Positions 19,513-29,085 of a stretch of 64,000 bases of DNA are shown one piece after another. A model generated the notes under the pieces. That model did no database searches. It was given only the letters and a program-made list of their open reading frames with translations, and was not told the origin of the DNA. Every line of letters starts with the position of its first letter. Position 1 is the stretch's first letter. Source of the DNA: Alphaproteobacteria bacterium (GTDB lineage: Bacteria > Pseudomonadota > Alphaproteobacteria > Caulobacterales > Aquidulcibacteraceae); NCBI GenBank assembly GCA_016124255.1, contig WGOB01000005.1:1-64000 (forward strand), read 5' to 3'. Made by a program: the position numbers and the translations under genes.

Positions 19513-20139
19513 TCATTGATCCGGACCCGCCGGACGGCGCCGCACGGGCTCGTCCGGGGCCGGATCATCGCGCGATTCGGGCGGCGTTTCAGCCGGCGCC
19601 GTGCGCGGGGCGACCTCCACCGGCAAAGCCGCGGGGGCTTCCGTGCGCGCGGGCTGAGTGCGCGGCTGCGTCCGCGGCGGGGTGCTTGCCGGGGCGGACG
19701 TGCGCGGGGCCGGTTGGCGCGGCGCGGCTGCCGGCGGGGGCGCGCTGGAGATCGGCGCGGCGAACGTCTTGGCGTCGTCGGGCGACGGGGCTGTCGGGCT
19801 CTCGGTGGCGGCCGGCGCGGACACCGGGATCGCCTCTTCCGCGGGCGCTGCGGTTTCTGCCGGGGCGACGGCGCCGGCGACATCGAGATTGAGCTGGCGC
19901 TGCTGATTGCGCGCCTCGTAGCCGGAAAGCACCGTCAGCCCGAGGGAAGTTGCGAAAAAGAGCGCCCCGAGCACGGTGGTCATCCGCACCAGCGCATTGG
20001 CCGCGCCGCGCCCGGACATCATGGCGTTGCCCCCGCCGCCGCCCATGCCGAGCGCGCCGCCCTCGCTGCGCTGCAGCAGGACGAGCCCGATCAGAAACGC
20101 CGCGATCAGGAAATGGATGACGAGCACGACGGCTTGCAT
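19513..20139 (-). CDS. secG: Preprotein translocase subunit SecG with a long low-complexity tail
   Basis: 208 residues. The first 75 are a normal SecG: helix one (VVLVIHFLIAAFLIGLVLLQ), the polar loop RSEGGALGMGGGGGNAMMSGRG, and helix two (TTVLGALFFATSLGLTVLSG). It is the non-essential partner of SecYE in the inner membrane. The remaining 130 or so residues are Pro, Ala, Thr and Arg rich without fold signatures (repeats like PAETAAPAEE, TPPRTQPRTQPARTEAP), much longer than the usual short tail. The tail should be cytoplasmic or periplasmic depending on topology. It lies between tpiA and pyrG. Confidence 0.88.
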   Translation of the reverse strand: MQAVVLVIHFLIAAFLIGLVLLQRSEGGALGMGGGGGNAMMSGRGAANALVRMTTVLGALFFATSLGLTVLSGYEARNQQRQLNLDVAGAVAPAETAAPAEEAIPVSAPAATESPTAPSPDDAKTFAAPISSAPPPAAAPRQPAPRTSAPASTPPRTQPRTQPARTEAPAALPVEVAPRTAPAETPPESRDDPAPDEPVRRRPAGPDQ

Positions 20140-20217
20140 GGAGGCTCCGAAAGGAAAGCGGGTGGATAGCCGAGCGGCCCGGCGAACGCCAGCCGCAGAC
20201 GCTGCGTCCTATGGCCT

Positions 20218-20946
20218 TTACTTAAGGGCGCGAATGATCGCGGAAAAGTCGGCGGCCTTGAGGCTGGCGCCGCCGACCAGCGCGCCGTCAACCTCGTCCA
20301 GGGCCAGAATCTCTCCTGCGTTCTGGGGTTTGACCGAGCCGCCATAGAGTATCCGCGTGGCTGCGGCGCGGGGGCCCAGCGTGCTGCGGATAAAGCCGTG
20401 CATCGCCGCGATCTCATCGGTTGAGGCGGTCAAACCTGTCCCGATGGCCCAGACCGGCTCGTAGGCGACGACGAGTTCGCCTTCCGCGGGCAGGCTGCCG
20501 GCGATCTGGGCGCCGACCGTGGCTTCGGCCTGGCCCGCGCGGCGCTGCTCGATCGTTTCGCCGACGCAGACGATCGGCGTCAGCCCAGCCCTCAGCGCGG
20601 CGTCAGCCTTGGCGCGGACCAGGGCGTCGGTCTCGCCGTGGTCGCGCCGGCGTTCGGAATGGCCCACGATGACCAGGCTCGCCCCGGCGTCGGCCAGCAT
20701 GGCGGCGCTGAGGTCGCCGGTATGGGCGCCCTCGCCTGCGGTGTGACAGTCCTGGCCCCCGAGGAGGATCGGGGCGCCCTTCAGCTTCCAGGCGGCCTGC
20801 GCCAGGAGCGTCGCGGGGGGGCAGATGGCGACGTCGCCCGTCGCGGGCGCGGCCGCGAGGGCGGCCTTGAGCGCGTCGAGTTCCATCAGCGCGGCGGCCA
20901 GGCCGTACATCTTCCAGTTTCCGGCGATCAGCGCGCGGCGGCTCAT
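20218..20946 (-). CDS. tpiA: Triosephosphate isomerase
   Basis: 242 residues, slightly short but complete. It interconverts dihydroxyacetone phosphate and glyceraldehyde 3-phosphate. All active-site parts are visible: [10 protein letters not shown] (Asn, Lys), VIVGHSERR (His), [12 protein letters not shown] (catalytic Glu and the mobile loop) and [12 protein letters not shown] (phosphate binding). It is divergent from ppiD with 115 bases between; that gap should hold promoters for both but I see no clear palindrome. secG follows 78 bases downstream. Confidence 0.97.
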   Translation of the reverse strand: MSRRALIAGNWKMYGLAAALMELDALKAALAAAPATGDVAICPPATLLAQAAWKLKGAPILLGGQDCHTAGEGAHTGDLSAAMLADAGASLVIVGHSERRRDHGETDALVRAKADAALRAGLTPIVCVGETIEQRRAGQAEATVGAQIAGSLPAEGELVVAYEPVWAIGTGLTASTDEIAAMHGFIRSTLGPRAAATRILYGGSVKPQNAGEILALDEVDGALVGGASLKAADFSAIIRALK

Positions 20947-21061
20947 GGCGTCGTCCTCTTGGGGCGGGATTTTGCGGGGCGCGGCGTCGCAGCGGCGCCG
21001 CGTTGCCCCCTCGCGCGCCCCTCTCTATGGTTCGCGGCCCTTTTGATCAACGGACCCGTCT

Positions 21062-22960
21062 ATGCTTGCTCAGATGCGCGCCCTGACGCGCGGCTTCGTG
21101 GCGAAGATCCTTCTGGCGCTGCTCGTGATTGCGTTCGCGATCTGGGGCATCCAAGGCGCGTTCAGCGGGATCGGCACGACCGATATGGCGAAAGTCGGCT
21201 CGCGCAGCGTGTCAGCGCTGGAGCTTGACCGCACGCTGAGGCAGGTGCTGGACAACCAGCGCGAAGCGGGGCGCACCATCACGCGCGAAGAAGCGATCCG
21301 GCAGGAAGCCCATCGCCGCATCCTCGAAGAGCTGATCCAAGAGAAGGCGATGTATGCGTTCGCCGACCAGCTGGGCGTCCGCGCAGACCGGACCGTGGTC
21401 GCGCAGGAGATCGTCCGCGAGATTCCGGCCGCCCGCAATGAAATGACCGGCGCCGTGGATGAAGCCGCTTTCGAGGGCTTCCTGCGCCGCATCGGGTATT
21501 CTCGCGACGAGTTCTTCGCGCTGGTGCGGGATCGCCTTGCCGTGCAGCAGGTCGGCCAGGCCCTGACGGACGGTGTGCGTGCGCCGCACAGCTTCGGCGA
21601 ATTGCTGCTTGCCTATCAAAGCGAGATGCGCACCGTCACCGTCGCGCAGCTGCCGATCACCGCGCTCGGCGCCATTCCCGCGCCGACCGACGCGCAACTG
21701 GAAGAGCTCTATCGCGAACTCTCCGACCGTTTCGGCGTTCCCGAGTTTCGAAACTTCACGCTGGTTGTCGCCGATCCCGCGAGTTTCGCCGCTGCGGCTG
21801 ACATCAGCGAAGAGCGCATCCGCGACGTGTTCGAGCGTCAGCGCGCGCGTCTTTCCACACCGGAGCGGCGCAGCTTCACCATCGTCACCGCGCGCAGCGA
21901 GGCGGAAGCGCGCACCGCGGCGGAGCGGCTGGGACGCGGCGAAGACGCCGCAGCCGTCGCCGCAGCGATCGGGGGGCAGACTCTAAGCTATGACAACCAG
22001 ACGGCCGAGGAAGTCGGCGACGAAGCGCTCGCCGAAGCCGTGTTCGCGATGCCGGCGGGCGCCGCGCCGCGGGCTGTGGCGGGCTCGTTGACCCGGTTCG
22101 CGGCGGTGCGGCTCATCAGCGTCACGCCAGGCCAAGCGGCGAGCCTTGAGAGCGTTCGCGACGAAATTCGGACGGGCCTGGCGCGCGAAGCCGGCCGCGA
22201 ACGCATCGGCGACGCAATCGAGGAATTCGAGACGCTTACCGACGAGGGCCGTCCGCTGACCGAGGCGGCGCGTGCGGCGGGGCTTCAGGTGCGCGAGATC
22301 GCGGCGGTGAACGCGCAAGGGCAGCTCCCCACCGGCGAGGCGGCGGCGCCGCCGTTCAACGACCCTCGTGTGCTGCGCGAGGTGTTCGCGATCGACGCCG
22401 GTGAGGACGTCGCGTTCATGCGGATCGAGAACGATCTCGAAGTGTTCATCCACCTGAACGACATCACCCCGGAATCCACGCGCCCCCTTGCAGAGGTGCG
22501 CGACGCGCTGGCGCAGGAATGGATTCGGCGCGAGCGCACCTCGCGGCTGGAGGCGGTGGGGCGGCGCATCGTCGACGCCGTGCACGGCGGGACCGCACTG
22601 CCGGCGGCCGCGGCAGCAGAGCGTGCGACCATCGTGGCGCGTGGCGACACGATCTCGCGGGAAGACGCGTCACGGTCCATCCCGGAAATCTTCAGCGCGC
22701 GCGAGGGCGAAGCGGTGATGGGCGTCAGCGGCGACGGGTCGTTGCTGTTGGTCGCGCAGGTGGAGCGGATCGAGCGCGACGATCCCGCCCAGCAGCGCCC
22801 GATCATCGAACGCAATCGCGCGAGCTTTCAGCGCGGCGCTCGCAGCCTCGGCGCGAGCCTGGGCGAAGCGATCCAGGCTGCGGCAGTGGAGGCCGCGGAC
22901 GTGCGGGTGAACGAGAGCCTGCTCAATCGCACGTTCACGCTGGAGACGCCGGACCAATGA
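21062..22960 (+). CDS. ppiD: PpiD-like peptidyl-prolyl isomerase, membrane-anchored
   Basis: 632 residues. One membrane helix lies at about residues 12-32 (KILLALLVIAFAIWGIQGAF), and the rest is periplasmic. A SurA-like N-terminal region follows (RTLRQVLDNQREAGRTITREEAIR), then parvulin-type segments, which are weakly conserved. This is the layout of PpiD/SurA-N proteins that help outer-membrane proteins fold after leaving the Sec pore. Two regions of the form PRAVAGSLTRFAAVRLISVTPG and EVFIHLNDITPESTRPL look like the parvulin repeat ends. It is followed after ten bases by trpE, the arrangement found in many alphaproteobacteria. Confidence 0.88.
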   Translation: MLAQMRALTRGFVAKILLALLVIAFAIWGIQGAFSGIGTTDMAKVGSRSVSALELDRTLRQVLDNQREAGRTITREEAIRQEAHRRILEELIQEKAMYAFADQLGVRADRTVVAQEIVREIPAARNEMTGAVDEAAFEGFLRRIGYSRDEFFALVRDRLAVQQVGQALTDGVRAPHSFGELLLAYQSEMRTVTVAQLPITALGAIPAPTDAQLEELYRELSDRFGVPEFRNFTLVVADPASFAAAADISEERIRDVFERQRARLSTPERRSFTIVTARSEAEARTAAERLGRGEDAAAVAAAIGGQTLSYDNQTAEEVGDEALAEAVFAMPAGAAPRAVAGSLTRFAAVRLISVTPGQAASLESVRDEIRTGLAREAGRERIGDAIEEFETLTDEGRPLTEAARAAGLQVREIAAVNAQGQLPTGEAAAPPFNDPRVLREVFAIDAGEDVAFMRIENDLEVFIHLNDITPESTRPLAEVRDALAQEWIRRERTSRLEAVGRRIVDAVHGGTALPAAAAAERATIVARGDTISREDASRSIPEIFSAREGEAVMGVSGDGSLLLVAQVERIERDDPAQQRPIIERNRASFQRGARSLGASLGEAIQAAAVEAADVRVNESLLNRTFTLETPDQ

Positions 22961-22970
22961 CGCTGCGCGC

Positions 22971-24488
22971 ATGACGCCGTGCGAGCCGTCGTTCGAGGCG
23001 TTCGCGGCGCGTTTCGCCGCGGGCGGCGCGCTGGTGTGGACGCGCCGCATCAGCGATCTGGAGACGCCGGTCTCGGCGCTCCTCAAGCTCGGCGCCGACA
23101 GGCCGGGCGCGTTCCTGTTTGAAAGCGTCCAAGGCGGCGATTGGCGCGGGCGCTATTCGATCATCGGGCTCAAGCCAGACCTGATCTGGCGTGTGCGCGA
23201 CGGCCGCGCGGAGATGAGCGCCGGGCGCTTCGACGACGCCGCGTTCAAGCCCGATACGCGCGCCCCGCTGGACTCGCTTCGCCGCCTGATCGCGCAATCG
23301 GCGCTGCCCATCCCGGAAGGCCTGCCCCCGCCGGCGGCGGGGTTGTTCGGCTACCTCGCCTACGAGATGGTGCGCGAGGTGGAGACGCTGCCGCCGTGCG
23401 CGCCCGATCCGCTTGGGCTGCCTCAAGCGCTGCTGATGCGGCCCACGATCGTGGCGGTGTTCGACACCGTCGCCAGCGAGATCATCCTGGTGACGCCGGC
23501 GCGGCCGGGGCGCGGGCGCGATGCAGCGTCCGCCTACGAGTCTGCGCGACGCCGACTGGATACGGCGTTGCGTGCGCTGGAGCGGCCCGCGCCGCGCATC
23601 TCATCCGCCGCGGAGCCGCGCGAGCCGCCGTCCGCGCCGCAATCCAACATCGAGCCTGCGCGCTATCGTGAGATCGTGGAAGCCTGCAAGGCGTACACGC
23701 GGAAGGGCGACATTTTCCAGGTCGTGCCCAGCCAGCGTTTCACCACGCCGCTGGCGGCGCCGCCATTTGCGCTTTACCGCGCGCTTCGCCGGCTCAATCC
23801 CTCGCCGTTCCTCTTCTATCTCAACTTCAACGGCTTCGCGGTGGTCGGTTCATCGCCGGAGATTCTGGTGCGGCTGCGGGAAGGCGTCGTCACCATTCGC
23901 CCGATCGCGGGAACGCGCCCGCGGGGCAAGACGCCGGCGCAGGATCGCGCAAACGAGGACGACTTGCTGGCCGACCCCAAGGAGCGCGCGGAGCATCTGA
24001 TGCTGCTCGATCTCGGCCGCAACGATGTCGGCCGCGTCGCTGCGCGCGGGCGCGGGGCCAATGACGGTAAGCCAAACGTGCGCGTGACCGAGAGCTTCGC
24101 GGTCGAGCGGTATTCGCACGTGATGCATATCGTTTCGAACGTCGAAGGCCGCATCGCGCCGGACAAGGACGCCGTCGATGCGCTCTTCGCCGGCTTCCCG
24201 GCGGGCACGGTGTCTGGCGCGCCGAAAGTGCGCGCGATGGAGATCATCAACGCGATGGAGCCGCATGCGCGCGGCGTCTATGGCGGGGGCGTTGGGTATT
24301 TCTCCGCGGGCGGCGAGATGGACACCTGCATCGCGCTACGCACCGGCGTGGTGAAGGACGGCGCCTTGCACGTCCAAGCCGGCGGCGGCGTCGTACTCGA
24401 CAGCGATCCCCAGCTTGAACTGGAAGAGACGCAGCACAAGGCCGCCGCCCTCTTCCGCGCCGCGGCCGAGGCATGGCGTTACAGCTAG
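22971..24488 (+). CDS. trpE: Anthranilate synthase component I
   Basis: 505 residues. It converts chorismate to anthranilate using ammonia from TrpG, the first step of tryptophan synthesis. Seen: GRYSIIGLKPDLIWR in the N-terminal regulatory domain, and the chorismate-binding signatures PIAGTRPRGKTPAQD, HLMLLDLGRNDVGRVA and FPAGTVSGAPKVRAMEII, plus a late GGGVVLDSDP. It sits in a ppiD-trpE unit; trpG, trpD and trpC resume at 25928 after one gene on the opposite strand, so trpE and trpGDC likely have separate promoters. Confidence 0.96.
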   Translation: MTPCEPSFEAFAARFAAGGALVWTRRISDLETPVSALLKLGADRPGAFLFESVQGGDWRGRYSIIGLKPDLIWRVRDGRAEMSAGRFDDAAFKPDTRAPLDSLRRLIAQSALPIPEGLPPPAAGLFGYLAYEMVREVETLPPCAPDPLGLPQALLMRPTIVAVFDTVASEIILVTPARPGRGRDAASAYESARRRLDTALRALERPAPRISSAAEPREPPSAPQSNIEPARYREIVEACKAYTRKGDIFQVVPSQRFTTPLAAPPFALYRALRRLNPSPFLFYLNFNGFAVVGSSPEILVRLREGVVTIRPIAGTRPRGKTPAQDRANEDDLLADPKERAEHLMLLDLGRNDVGRVAARGRGANDGKPNVRVTESFAVERYSHVMHIVSNVEGRIAPDKDAVDALFAGFPAGTVSGAPKVRAMEIINAMEPHARGVYGGGVGYFSAGGEMDTCIALRTGVVKDGALHVQAGGGVVLDSDPQLELEETQHKAAALFRAAAEAWRYS

Positions 24489-24566
24489 AGCATCATCCGA
24501 CTGAATCGAACCAGGCCGCAGACGCGGGTGCGAAGCTCTCGGGAACGGCTCCGCCGCGGCGGCGCG

Positions 24567-25697
24567 TCAGGGCCGGATCAGATATTTTTCGCCGGTGCGC
24601 TTGGCGTTGTAGGCGACGAGCGTCGCGGGATCGAGCGCCTGGGCGAGCGTGATCTCATGGCTATAGCGGCTCTTGAACGTTGTGGTGAGTTCATCGACGA
24701 CACGCTTGCGCATCCGCGCGACCGTCTCCGCTCCGGCCTTCGCCATGAACGGCGTGAGCAGGAAGCCTGACAGCGCCCACGAGAATCCGAAACTGCGGGT
24801 GAGGATCGTGGGGCTGAGATCGAGCGCTCCATAGATGTAGACTTGCTTGAACGTGTCGGAGCCGTAGCGGCTGTAGGCGGTCATGCGTTTGACGGCGGCC
24901 GCTTCCATGGCGGTGAGAAGCTGGCCCGCAAGCTTGCCGCCGCCGGTGGCGTCGAATCCCAGCGTGGCGCCGGTCTCCACGAGCGCAGCGGTGAGATCGT
25001 CCATGAACGAGTCGGTCGAGGAATCGATCACATGCTGCGCGCCGATGCTCTTCAGCAGCTCAACCTGGGCCGGACTGCGCACGACATTGACAAGCGGCAC
25101 GCCGTCCTTTGCGCAGATTTTGACGAGCATCTGGCCGAGGTTCGATGCGGCTGCGGTGTGGACGAGCGCGGTGTGGTTCTCGCGGCGCATCGTCTCGACG
25201 AACGCGAGCGCAGTCAGTGGATTGACGAAGCACGAAGCCCCGTCGGCGGGGTCTGCGCCCGCGGGCAATTCCATGCACATCGCGGCCGGCAGGCAGCGAT
25301 ATTCCGCATACATGGCGCCGCCGAGCAGCGCGACGGTCTTGCCGATCAGCGCCTGGGCTTCCGGCGCGGCGCCGGCTTTGATCACCACGCCGCAGCCTTC
25401 GTTGCCCACCGGCAGCGCTTCACCCACGCGGCCGGCCATCGCACGCATCGCGGCCGCCGGGATCGGGGCGGTGAGCCGTGGGAGGCCGTCGCGTTCCGAG
25501 GCGCGTAAGCCTGAGACATCGGCGCCGCCCACCAGCAGCCCGAGGTCGGAGGGATTGATCGGCGTGGCGAGCACCCTCACCAGGACCTCGTGGTCGCGCG
25601 GCGTCGGCATCGGCTGTCGTACGAGGGAGATCTCGAGCTCGCCCTCCTCCTTCACCAGGGACAGAAGGACGAGGTTGTCGGCGGGAATGTCGGTCAT
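24567..25697 (-). CDS. Zinc-independent MDR family NAD(P)H oxidoreductase
   Basis: 376 residues from the ATG at 25697 (MTDIPADNLVLLSL). Medium-chain dehydrogenase fold: an N-terminal GroES-like half (LVRVLATPINPSDLGLL, the quinone oxidoreductase/enoyl reductase signature) and a C-terminal Rossmann half with LVHTAAASNLGQMLVKICAKDG in place of the usual AAAGGVG loop, then LKSIGAQHVIDSS. The structural-zinc cysteines of alcohol dehydrogenases are not evident. Related proteins reduce enals, enones or enoyl thioesters; the substrate is unknown. It lies between trpE and trpG on the opposite strand and splits the trp genes. Confidence 0.8.
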   Translation of the reverse strand: MTDIPADNLVLLSLVKEEGELEISLVRQPMPTPRDHEVLVRVLATPINPSDLGLLVGGADVSGLRASERDGLPRLTAPIPAAAMRAMAGRVGEALPVGNEGCGVVIKAGAAPEAQALIGKTVALLGGAMYAEYRCLPAAMCMELPAGADPADGASCFVNPLTALAFVETMRRENHTALVHTAAASNLGQMLVKICAKDGVPLVNVVRSPAQVELLKSIGAQHVIDSSTDSFMDDLTAALVETGATLGFDATGGGKLAGQLLTAMEAAAVKRMTAYSRYGSDTFKQVYIYGALDLSPTILTRSFGFSWALSGFLLTPFMAKAGAETVARMRKRVVDELTTTFKSRYSHEITLAQALDPATLVAYNAKRTGEKYLIRP

Positions 25698-25927
25698 GGC
25701 GCAGCTCCGGAAGGTCGCTTGAAGGGCTAGGACCAAGGGGCGCACGCGGCAAGCCTCGGGCGTGGCCGACGGTAGGGAAAGCCGATCGGCCGGCCGTTGA
25801 GATTGCCGGCAAACGCGCTAGGCTGGGGATCATGCTCCGCCGTGCAATCCCCGCGCCCGCCGTCCATGTACGATGGCGCCCGCTCGACTGACGTCCCCTA
25901 CCCCGTCAGCGAACGGATGCACACGCC

Positions 25928-26533
25928 ATGACTTCGGCCCCGACGATCCTCGTCATCGATAACTACGACAGCTTCACCTACAATCTCGTCCACTACGTGG
26001 AAGACCTCGGCGTCGCCTGCGATGTGCGCCGCAATGATGCGCTGGGCGTGGCGGAGATCCTCGCCCTCGCGCCGGATGGCGTGTTGCTGTCGCCGGGCCC
26101 TGGCCAACCGCGTGACGCGGGCGTTTGCATCGATCTCATCAAGCAGGCGCCCAACGCGCTGCCGATCCTCGGCGTATGTCTCGGCAACCAAGCGATCGGC
26201 GAGGCGTTCGGCGGTGAAGTGATCGCGGCGAAGGCGATCATGCATGGCAAGGTCAGCGAAATCCGGCATCGCAATGCGGGTCTGTTCAACGGCCTGCCCT
26301 CGCCGATGACGGCGACGCGCTATCACAGCCTCGCGGTGCGGCGCGACACGTTGCCGGAAACGTTGCTGATCGATGCGGAGACGACGGATGGGGAAGTGAT
26401 GGCGCTGCGGCACCGCACGCGGCCCATCTTCGGCCTGCAATTTCACCCGGAATCCATCGCCAGCGAACACGGCCACGCGCTGATCGGCGCGTTCCTCGGT
26501 GCAGCCGGGCTCGGCGCGGCGCGCGCGCGATGA
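25928..26533 (+). CDS. trpG: Anthranilate synthase glutaminase component II
   Basis: 201 residues, the separate glutaminase that feeds ammonia to TrpE. Seen: VIDNYDSFTYNLVHYVEDLG at the N-terminus, the oxyanion loop SPGPGQPRDAG, the nucleophile Cys in GVCLGNQAIGEAFGG and the His/Glu pair in LQFHPESIASEHG. The residue after CLG is Asn where most homologues have His; that position is not catalytic. The stop overlaps the trpD start (ATGA at 26530-26533), so the two are translationally coupled. Confidence 0.96.
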   Translation: MTSAPTILVIDNYDSFTYNLVHYVEDLGVACDVRRNDALGVAEILALAPDGVLLSPGPGQPRDAGVCIDLIKQAPNALPILGVCLGNQAIGEAFGGEVIAAKAIMHGKVSEIRHRNAGLFNGLPSPMTATRYHSLAVRRDTLPETLLIDAETTDGEVMALRHRTRPIFGLQFHPESIASEHGHALIGAFLGAAGLGAARAR

Positions 26534-27498
26534 GCGACCTTGCGGCGGACTTCGCCCGCGTTCTCGACGGCGAGACCTCGTTTGAAGAGACCAAGGCGTT
26601 TCTCGTCCGCTCGATCGAGCGCATGGGCGATTCCGGCGCGCTCGCGGCGGGCGCGCTGGCGCTCCGTGACCGTATGGTGCGGGTCTCAGCGCCGGACGGC
26701 GCGATCGACGTCTGCGGGACCGGCGGCGATGGGGCGCACACGCTCAACATCTCCACCGCCGTCGCGTTCGTCGTCGCCGGCGCCGGCGCAACCGTGGCGA
26801 AACACGGCAACCGCGCGATGAGTTCGAAAAGCGGCGCCGCCGACGTGCTGGAAGCGCTGGGCGTCAGGTTGACCGGCGATGTCGCCACGCTCGAACGCTG
26901 TTTGCGCGACGCCAAGGTCGCTTTCCTCTTCGCCCAGAACCACCATCCCGCGATGCGCCACGTCGCGGCGGCGCGGCGCGAGCTGGGCGTGCGCACCATC
27001 TTCAATCTGCTCGGGCCATTGGCGAACCCCGCCGGGGGTGCGAGGCAATTGGTCGGCGTCTTCAGCGCGGATTTTCTGACGCCGGTCGCGGAGGCGCTGC
27101 GCGCGCTAGGCGCCGCGCACGCCTGGGTGATCCATGGCGCCGGCGGCCTCGACGAATTGTCAACGTTCGGCGCGGGCGAAAACCATATCGTGGCGCTCCG
27201 CGGTGGCGCGACGGCGGCGCGGACGCTCGCCGCTGACGCCGCATCGCCGGCCGACAGCGGATTGCGCGGCGGCGACGCCGTCTACAACGCCGCCGCCTTG
27301 CGCGACCTGCTGGACGGTCGGTCCCGAGGGTCGGCGTACGAGGCTGTCGTGACGCTGAACGCGGCGGGCGCCCTTGTGGTCGCTGGTCTGGCCGACGATC
27401 TCGCGCAGGGACGTTCCATCGCTGCGGAGGCGCTCCGGAGCGGGGCCGCCCGGGCGGTGCTGGAGGCGCTCGTCGTCGCCACGAAGGACGCGCCGTGA
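26530..27498 (+). CDS. trpD: Anthranilate phosphoribosyltransferase
   Basis: 322 residues, a little shorter than the usual 330-345 but with all core motifs. It joins anthranilate to phosphoribosyl pyrophosphate. Seen: the PRPP-binding [35 protein letters not shown], and a central [11 protein letters not shown] that contacts anthranilate in known structures. It overlaps trpG by four bases and its stop overlaps the GTG start of trpC (GTGA at 27495-27498), forming a tight trpGDC operon. Confidence 0.95.
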   Translation: MSDLAADFARVLDGETSFEETKAFLVRSIERMGDSGALAAGALALRDRMVRVSAPDGAIDVCGTGGDGAHTLNISTAVAFVVAGAGATVAKHGNRAMSSKSGAADVLEALGVRLTGDVATLERCLRDAKVAFLFAQNHHPAMRHVAAARRELGVRTIFNLLGPLANPAGGARQLVGVFSADFLTPVAEALRALGAAHAWVIHGAGGLDELSTFGAGENHIVALRGGATAARTLAADAASPADSGLRGGDAVYNAAALRDLLDGRSRGSAYEAVVTLNAAGALVVAGLADDLAQGRSIAAEALRSGAARAVLEALVVATKDAP

Positions 27499-28277
27499 CA
27501 GACGTGCTCGAAACCATCGTCGCCTACAAGCGCTCGGAAGTGGCGGCGCGCAAAGCGCTCGGCCGCGACATCGATGCGTTGGCGAAAGCGCAATCGCCGC
27601 CGCGCGGGTTTGCACGCGCGATCGCGGCGGCCGGCGGCGTGGCGCTGATCGCGGAGATCAAGAAAGCATCGCCGACACGCGGGCTCATTCGCGCCGATTT
27701 CGATCCGCCCGCGCTGGCGCGCGCCTATGCGGAAGGCGGCGCGCATTGCCTCTCCGTGCTGACCGATGCACCGAGTTTCCAAGGCGACGACGCCTATCTT
27801 GGCGCCGCGCGCGACGCGTGCGGGCTCCCCTGCCTGCGCAAGGATTTCATGATTGATCCGTGGCAGATCGCAGAAAGCCGCGCGCTTGGCGCCGACGCGA
27901 TCCTCGTGATTCTCGCGTGTACGGAGGATGCGCTCGCGCGCGAGCTTGTTTCGGAAGCGCAGCGATTTGGCATGGACGCGCTGATCGAAACCCATGACGA
28001 GACCGAGTTCGATCGGGCGCTCACGCTCGCCTCGCCGCTGATCGGGGTCAACAATCGCGACCTGCGGACGTTCGAGACGACGCTCGCGGTGACGGAGCGA
28101 CTGGCGCCGCGGGCGCCGCGCGATCGGCTGCTGATCGCGGAATCAGGCATCCACACCAGCGCCGACGTGGCGCGTGTCGCGCGCGCCGGCGCCCGCGCCG
28201 TGCTGGTCGGAGAATCCCTGATGCGTCAGTCCGATGTGGTGCAAGCGACGCGCGCGCTCATGGCCGCCCCGCTTTAG
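27495..28277 (+). CDS. trpC: Indole-3-glycerol phosphate synthase
   Basis: 260 residues, monofunctional (no fused TrpF). It closes the indole ring in tryptophan synthesis. Seen: [16 protein letters not shown] (catalytic Lys and phosphate loop), [25 protein letters not shown] and a final phosphate-binding [11 protein letters not shown]. The start is GTG at 27495, coupled to trpD. trpF, trpB and trpA are not in the window, and the lexA promoter begins two bases after the trpC stop. Confidence 0.95.
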   Translation: MTDVLETIVAYKRSEVAARKALGRDIDALAKAQSPPRGFARAIAAAGGVALIAEIKKASPTRGLIRADFDPPALARAYAEGGAHCLSVLTDAPSFQGDDAYLGAARDACGLPCLRKDFMIDPWQIAESRALGADAILVILACTEDALARELVSEAQRFGMDALIETHDETEFDRALTLASPLIGVNNRDLRTFETTLAVTERLAPRAPRDRLLIAESGIHTSADVARVARAGARAVLVGESLMRQSDVVQATRALMAAPL

Positions 28278-28278
28278 C

Positions 28279-28307
28279 TTGACCTTTTTTAAGAACGGAC
28301 ATAGAAC
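28279..28307 (+). promoter_or_regulatory. lexA promoter with overlapping LexA (SOS) box
   Basis: A -35 TTGACC (28279-28284) and -10 TAGAAC (28302-28307) are spaced by 17 bases. Overlapping the spacer and the -10 is GAAC-GGACATA-GAAC (28293-28307), an exact match to the alphaproteobacterial LexA direct repeat GAAC-N7-GAAC (GTTC-N7-GTTC on the other strand). The lexA start is 82 bases downstream of the -10. This is classic autorepression, released when RecA triggers LexA cleavage. Confidence 0.8.
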
Positions 28308-28388
28308 AAAGAGCAACGTTCACTCTTTGGACCGTTGTTCCTTTTGCGGAACTCTTCGCGGCCCAGGCTGACAAGCGAGCGAGGCGCA

Positions 28389-29072
28389 ATGCTCACGTCG
28401 AAACAGAAAGAATTGCTGCTCTACATCCATGAGCGGATCAAAGAGACGGGCGTCTCGCCCTCCTTCGACGAGATGAAAGAGGCGCTCGATCTCGCGTCCA
28501 AGTCGGGGATCCATCGGCTCATCACCGCGCTTGAAGAGCGCGGCTTCCTGCGCCGGCTGCCGCATCGCGCGCGGGCGCTCGAAGTGCTGAAATTGCCGGA
28601 TGCGGTTACGCCGTCGGCGCCGCCGCGCGGGCGCGGAGCGTTTCGGCCGTCAGTCGTGCAGCCGCACGAGGCGCAGGCGGCCAATGCGGCGCACGACATT
28701 CCCATTCTTGGCCGCATCGCCGCGGGAGCGCCGATCGAGGCGCTGCAGAACGAAATCGGCCGCGTCGCTGCGCCGCCGGAAATGGTGGCGTCAGGCGATC
28801 ATTTCGCGCTGGAAGTGCGTGGCGATTCGATGATCCAGGCGGGTATTCTCGAGGGCGACGTGGTCGTCCTGCGCCGCGGCGACACCGCCAACAATGGCGA
28901 CATTGTCGTTGCGCTGATCGACGGGGAAGAAGCGACGCTGAAGCGCTTGCGGCGGCGGGGCAATTCGATCGCGCTTGAAGCGGCCAACCCGGCTTATGAG
29001 ACGCGCATTTTCGGGCCGGACCGGGTTCGGATTCAGGGGCGCCTCGTGGGGCTGGTGCGGAAGTACGCCTGA
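28389..29072 (+). CDS. lexA: SOS repressor LexA
   Basis: 227 residues from the ATG at 28389 ([19 protein letters not shown]). The N-terminal winged helix (about 1-70) has the alphaproteobacterial form [20 protein letters not shown]. The hinge is [11 protein letters not shown] with the Ala-Gly cleavage site, and the C-terminal peptidase domain shows the Ser in RGDSMIQAG and the Lys in GEEATLKRL. An SOS box overlaps its own promoter. The linker (about 75-105) is longer and Pro/Arg richer than in Escherichia coli, as is usual in this class. It ends 13 bases before the convergent comEC stop. Confidence 0.96.
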   Translation: MLTSKQKELLLYIHERIKETGVSPSFDEMKEALDLASKSGIHRLITALEERGFLRRLPHRARALEVLKLPDAVTPSAPPRGRGAFRPSVVQPHEAQAANAAHDIPILGRIAAGAPIEALQNEIGRVAAPPEMVASGDHFALEVRGDSMIQAGILEGDVVVLRRGDTANNGDIVVALIDGEEATLKRLRRRGNSIALEAANPAYETRIFGPDRVRIQGRLVGLVRKYA

Positions 29073-29085
29073 GGGCCCCGCGCGT

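Noticed and set aside
24487-24520. Part of a common alphaproteobacterial intergenic repeat (AGAGCATCATCCGA...)
   Set aside because: Only the left half resembles the known repeat and no matching right arm follows, so it is too weak to annotate.
25831-25927. A trp leader peptide and attenuator upstream of trpG
   Set aside because: Short frames exist here (one beginning MLRRAIPAP has a single Trp), but there is no run of Trp codons and no competing hairpin set followed by a T run.
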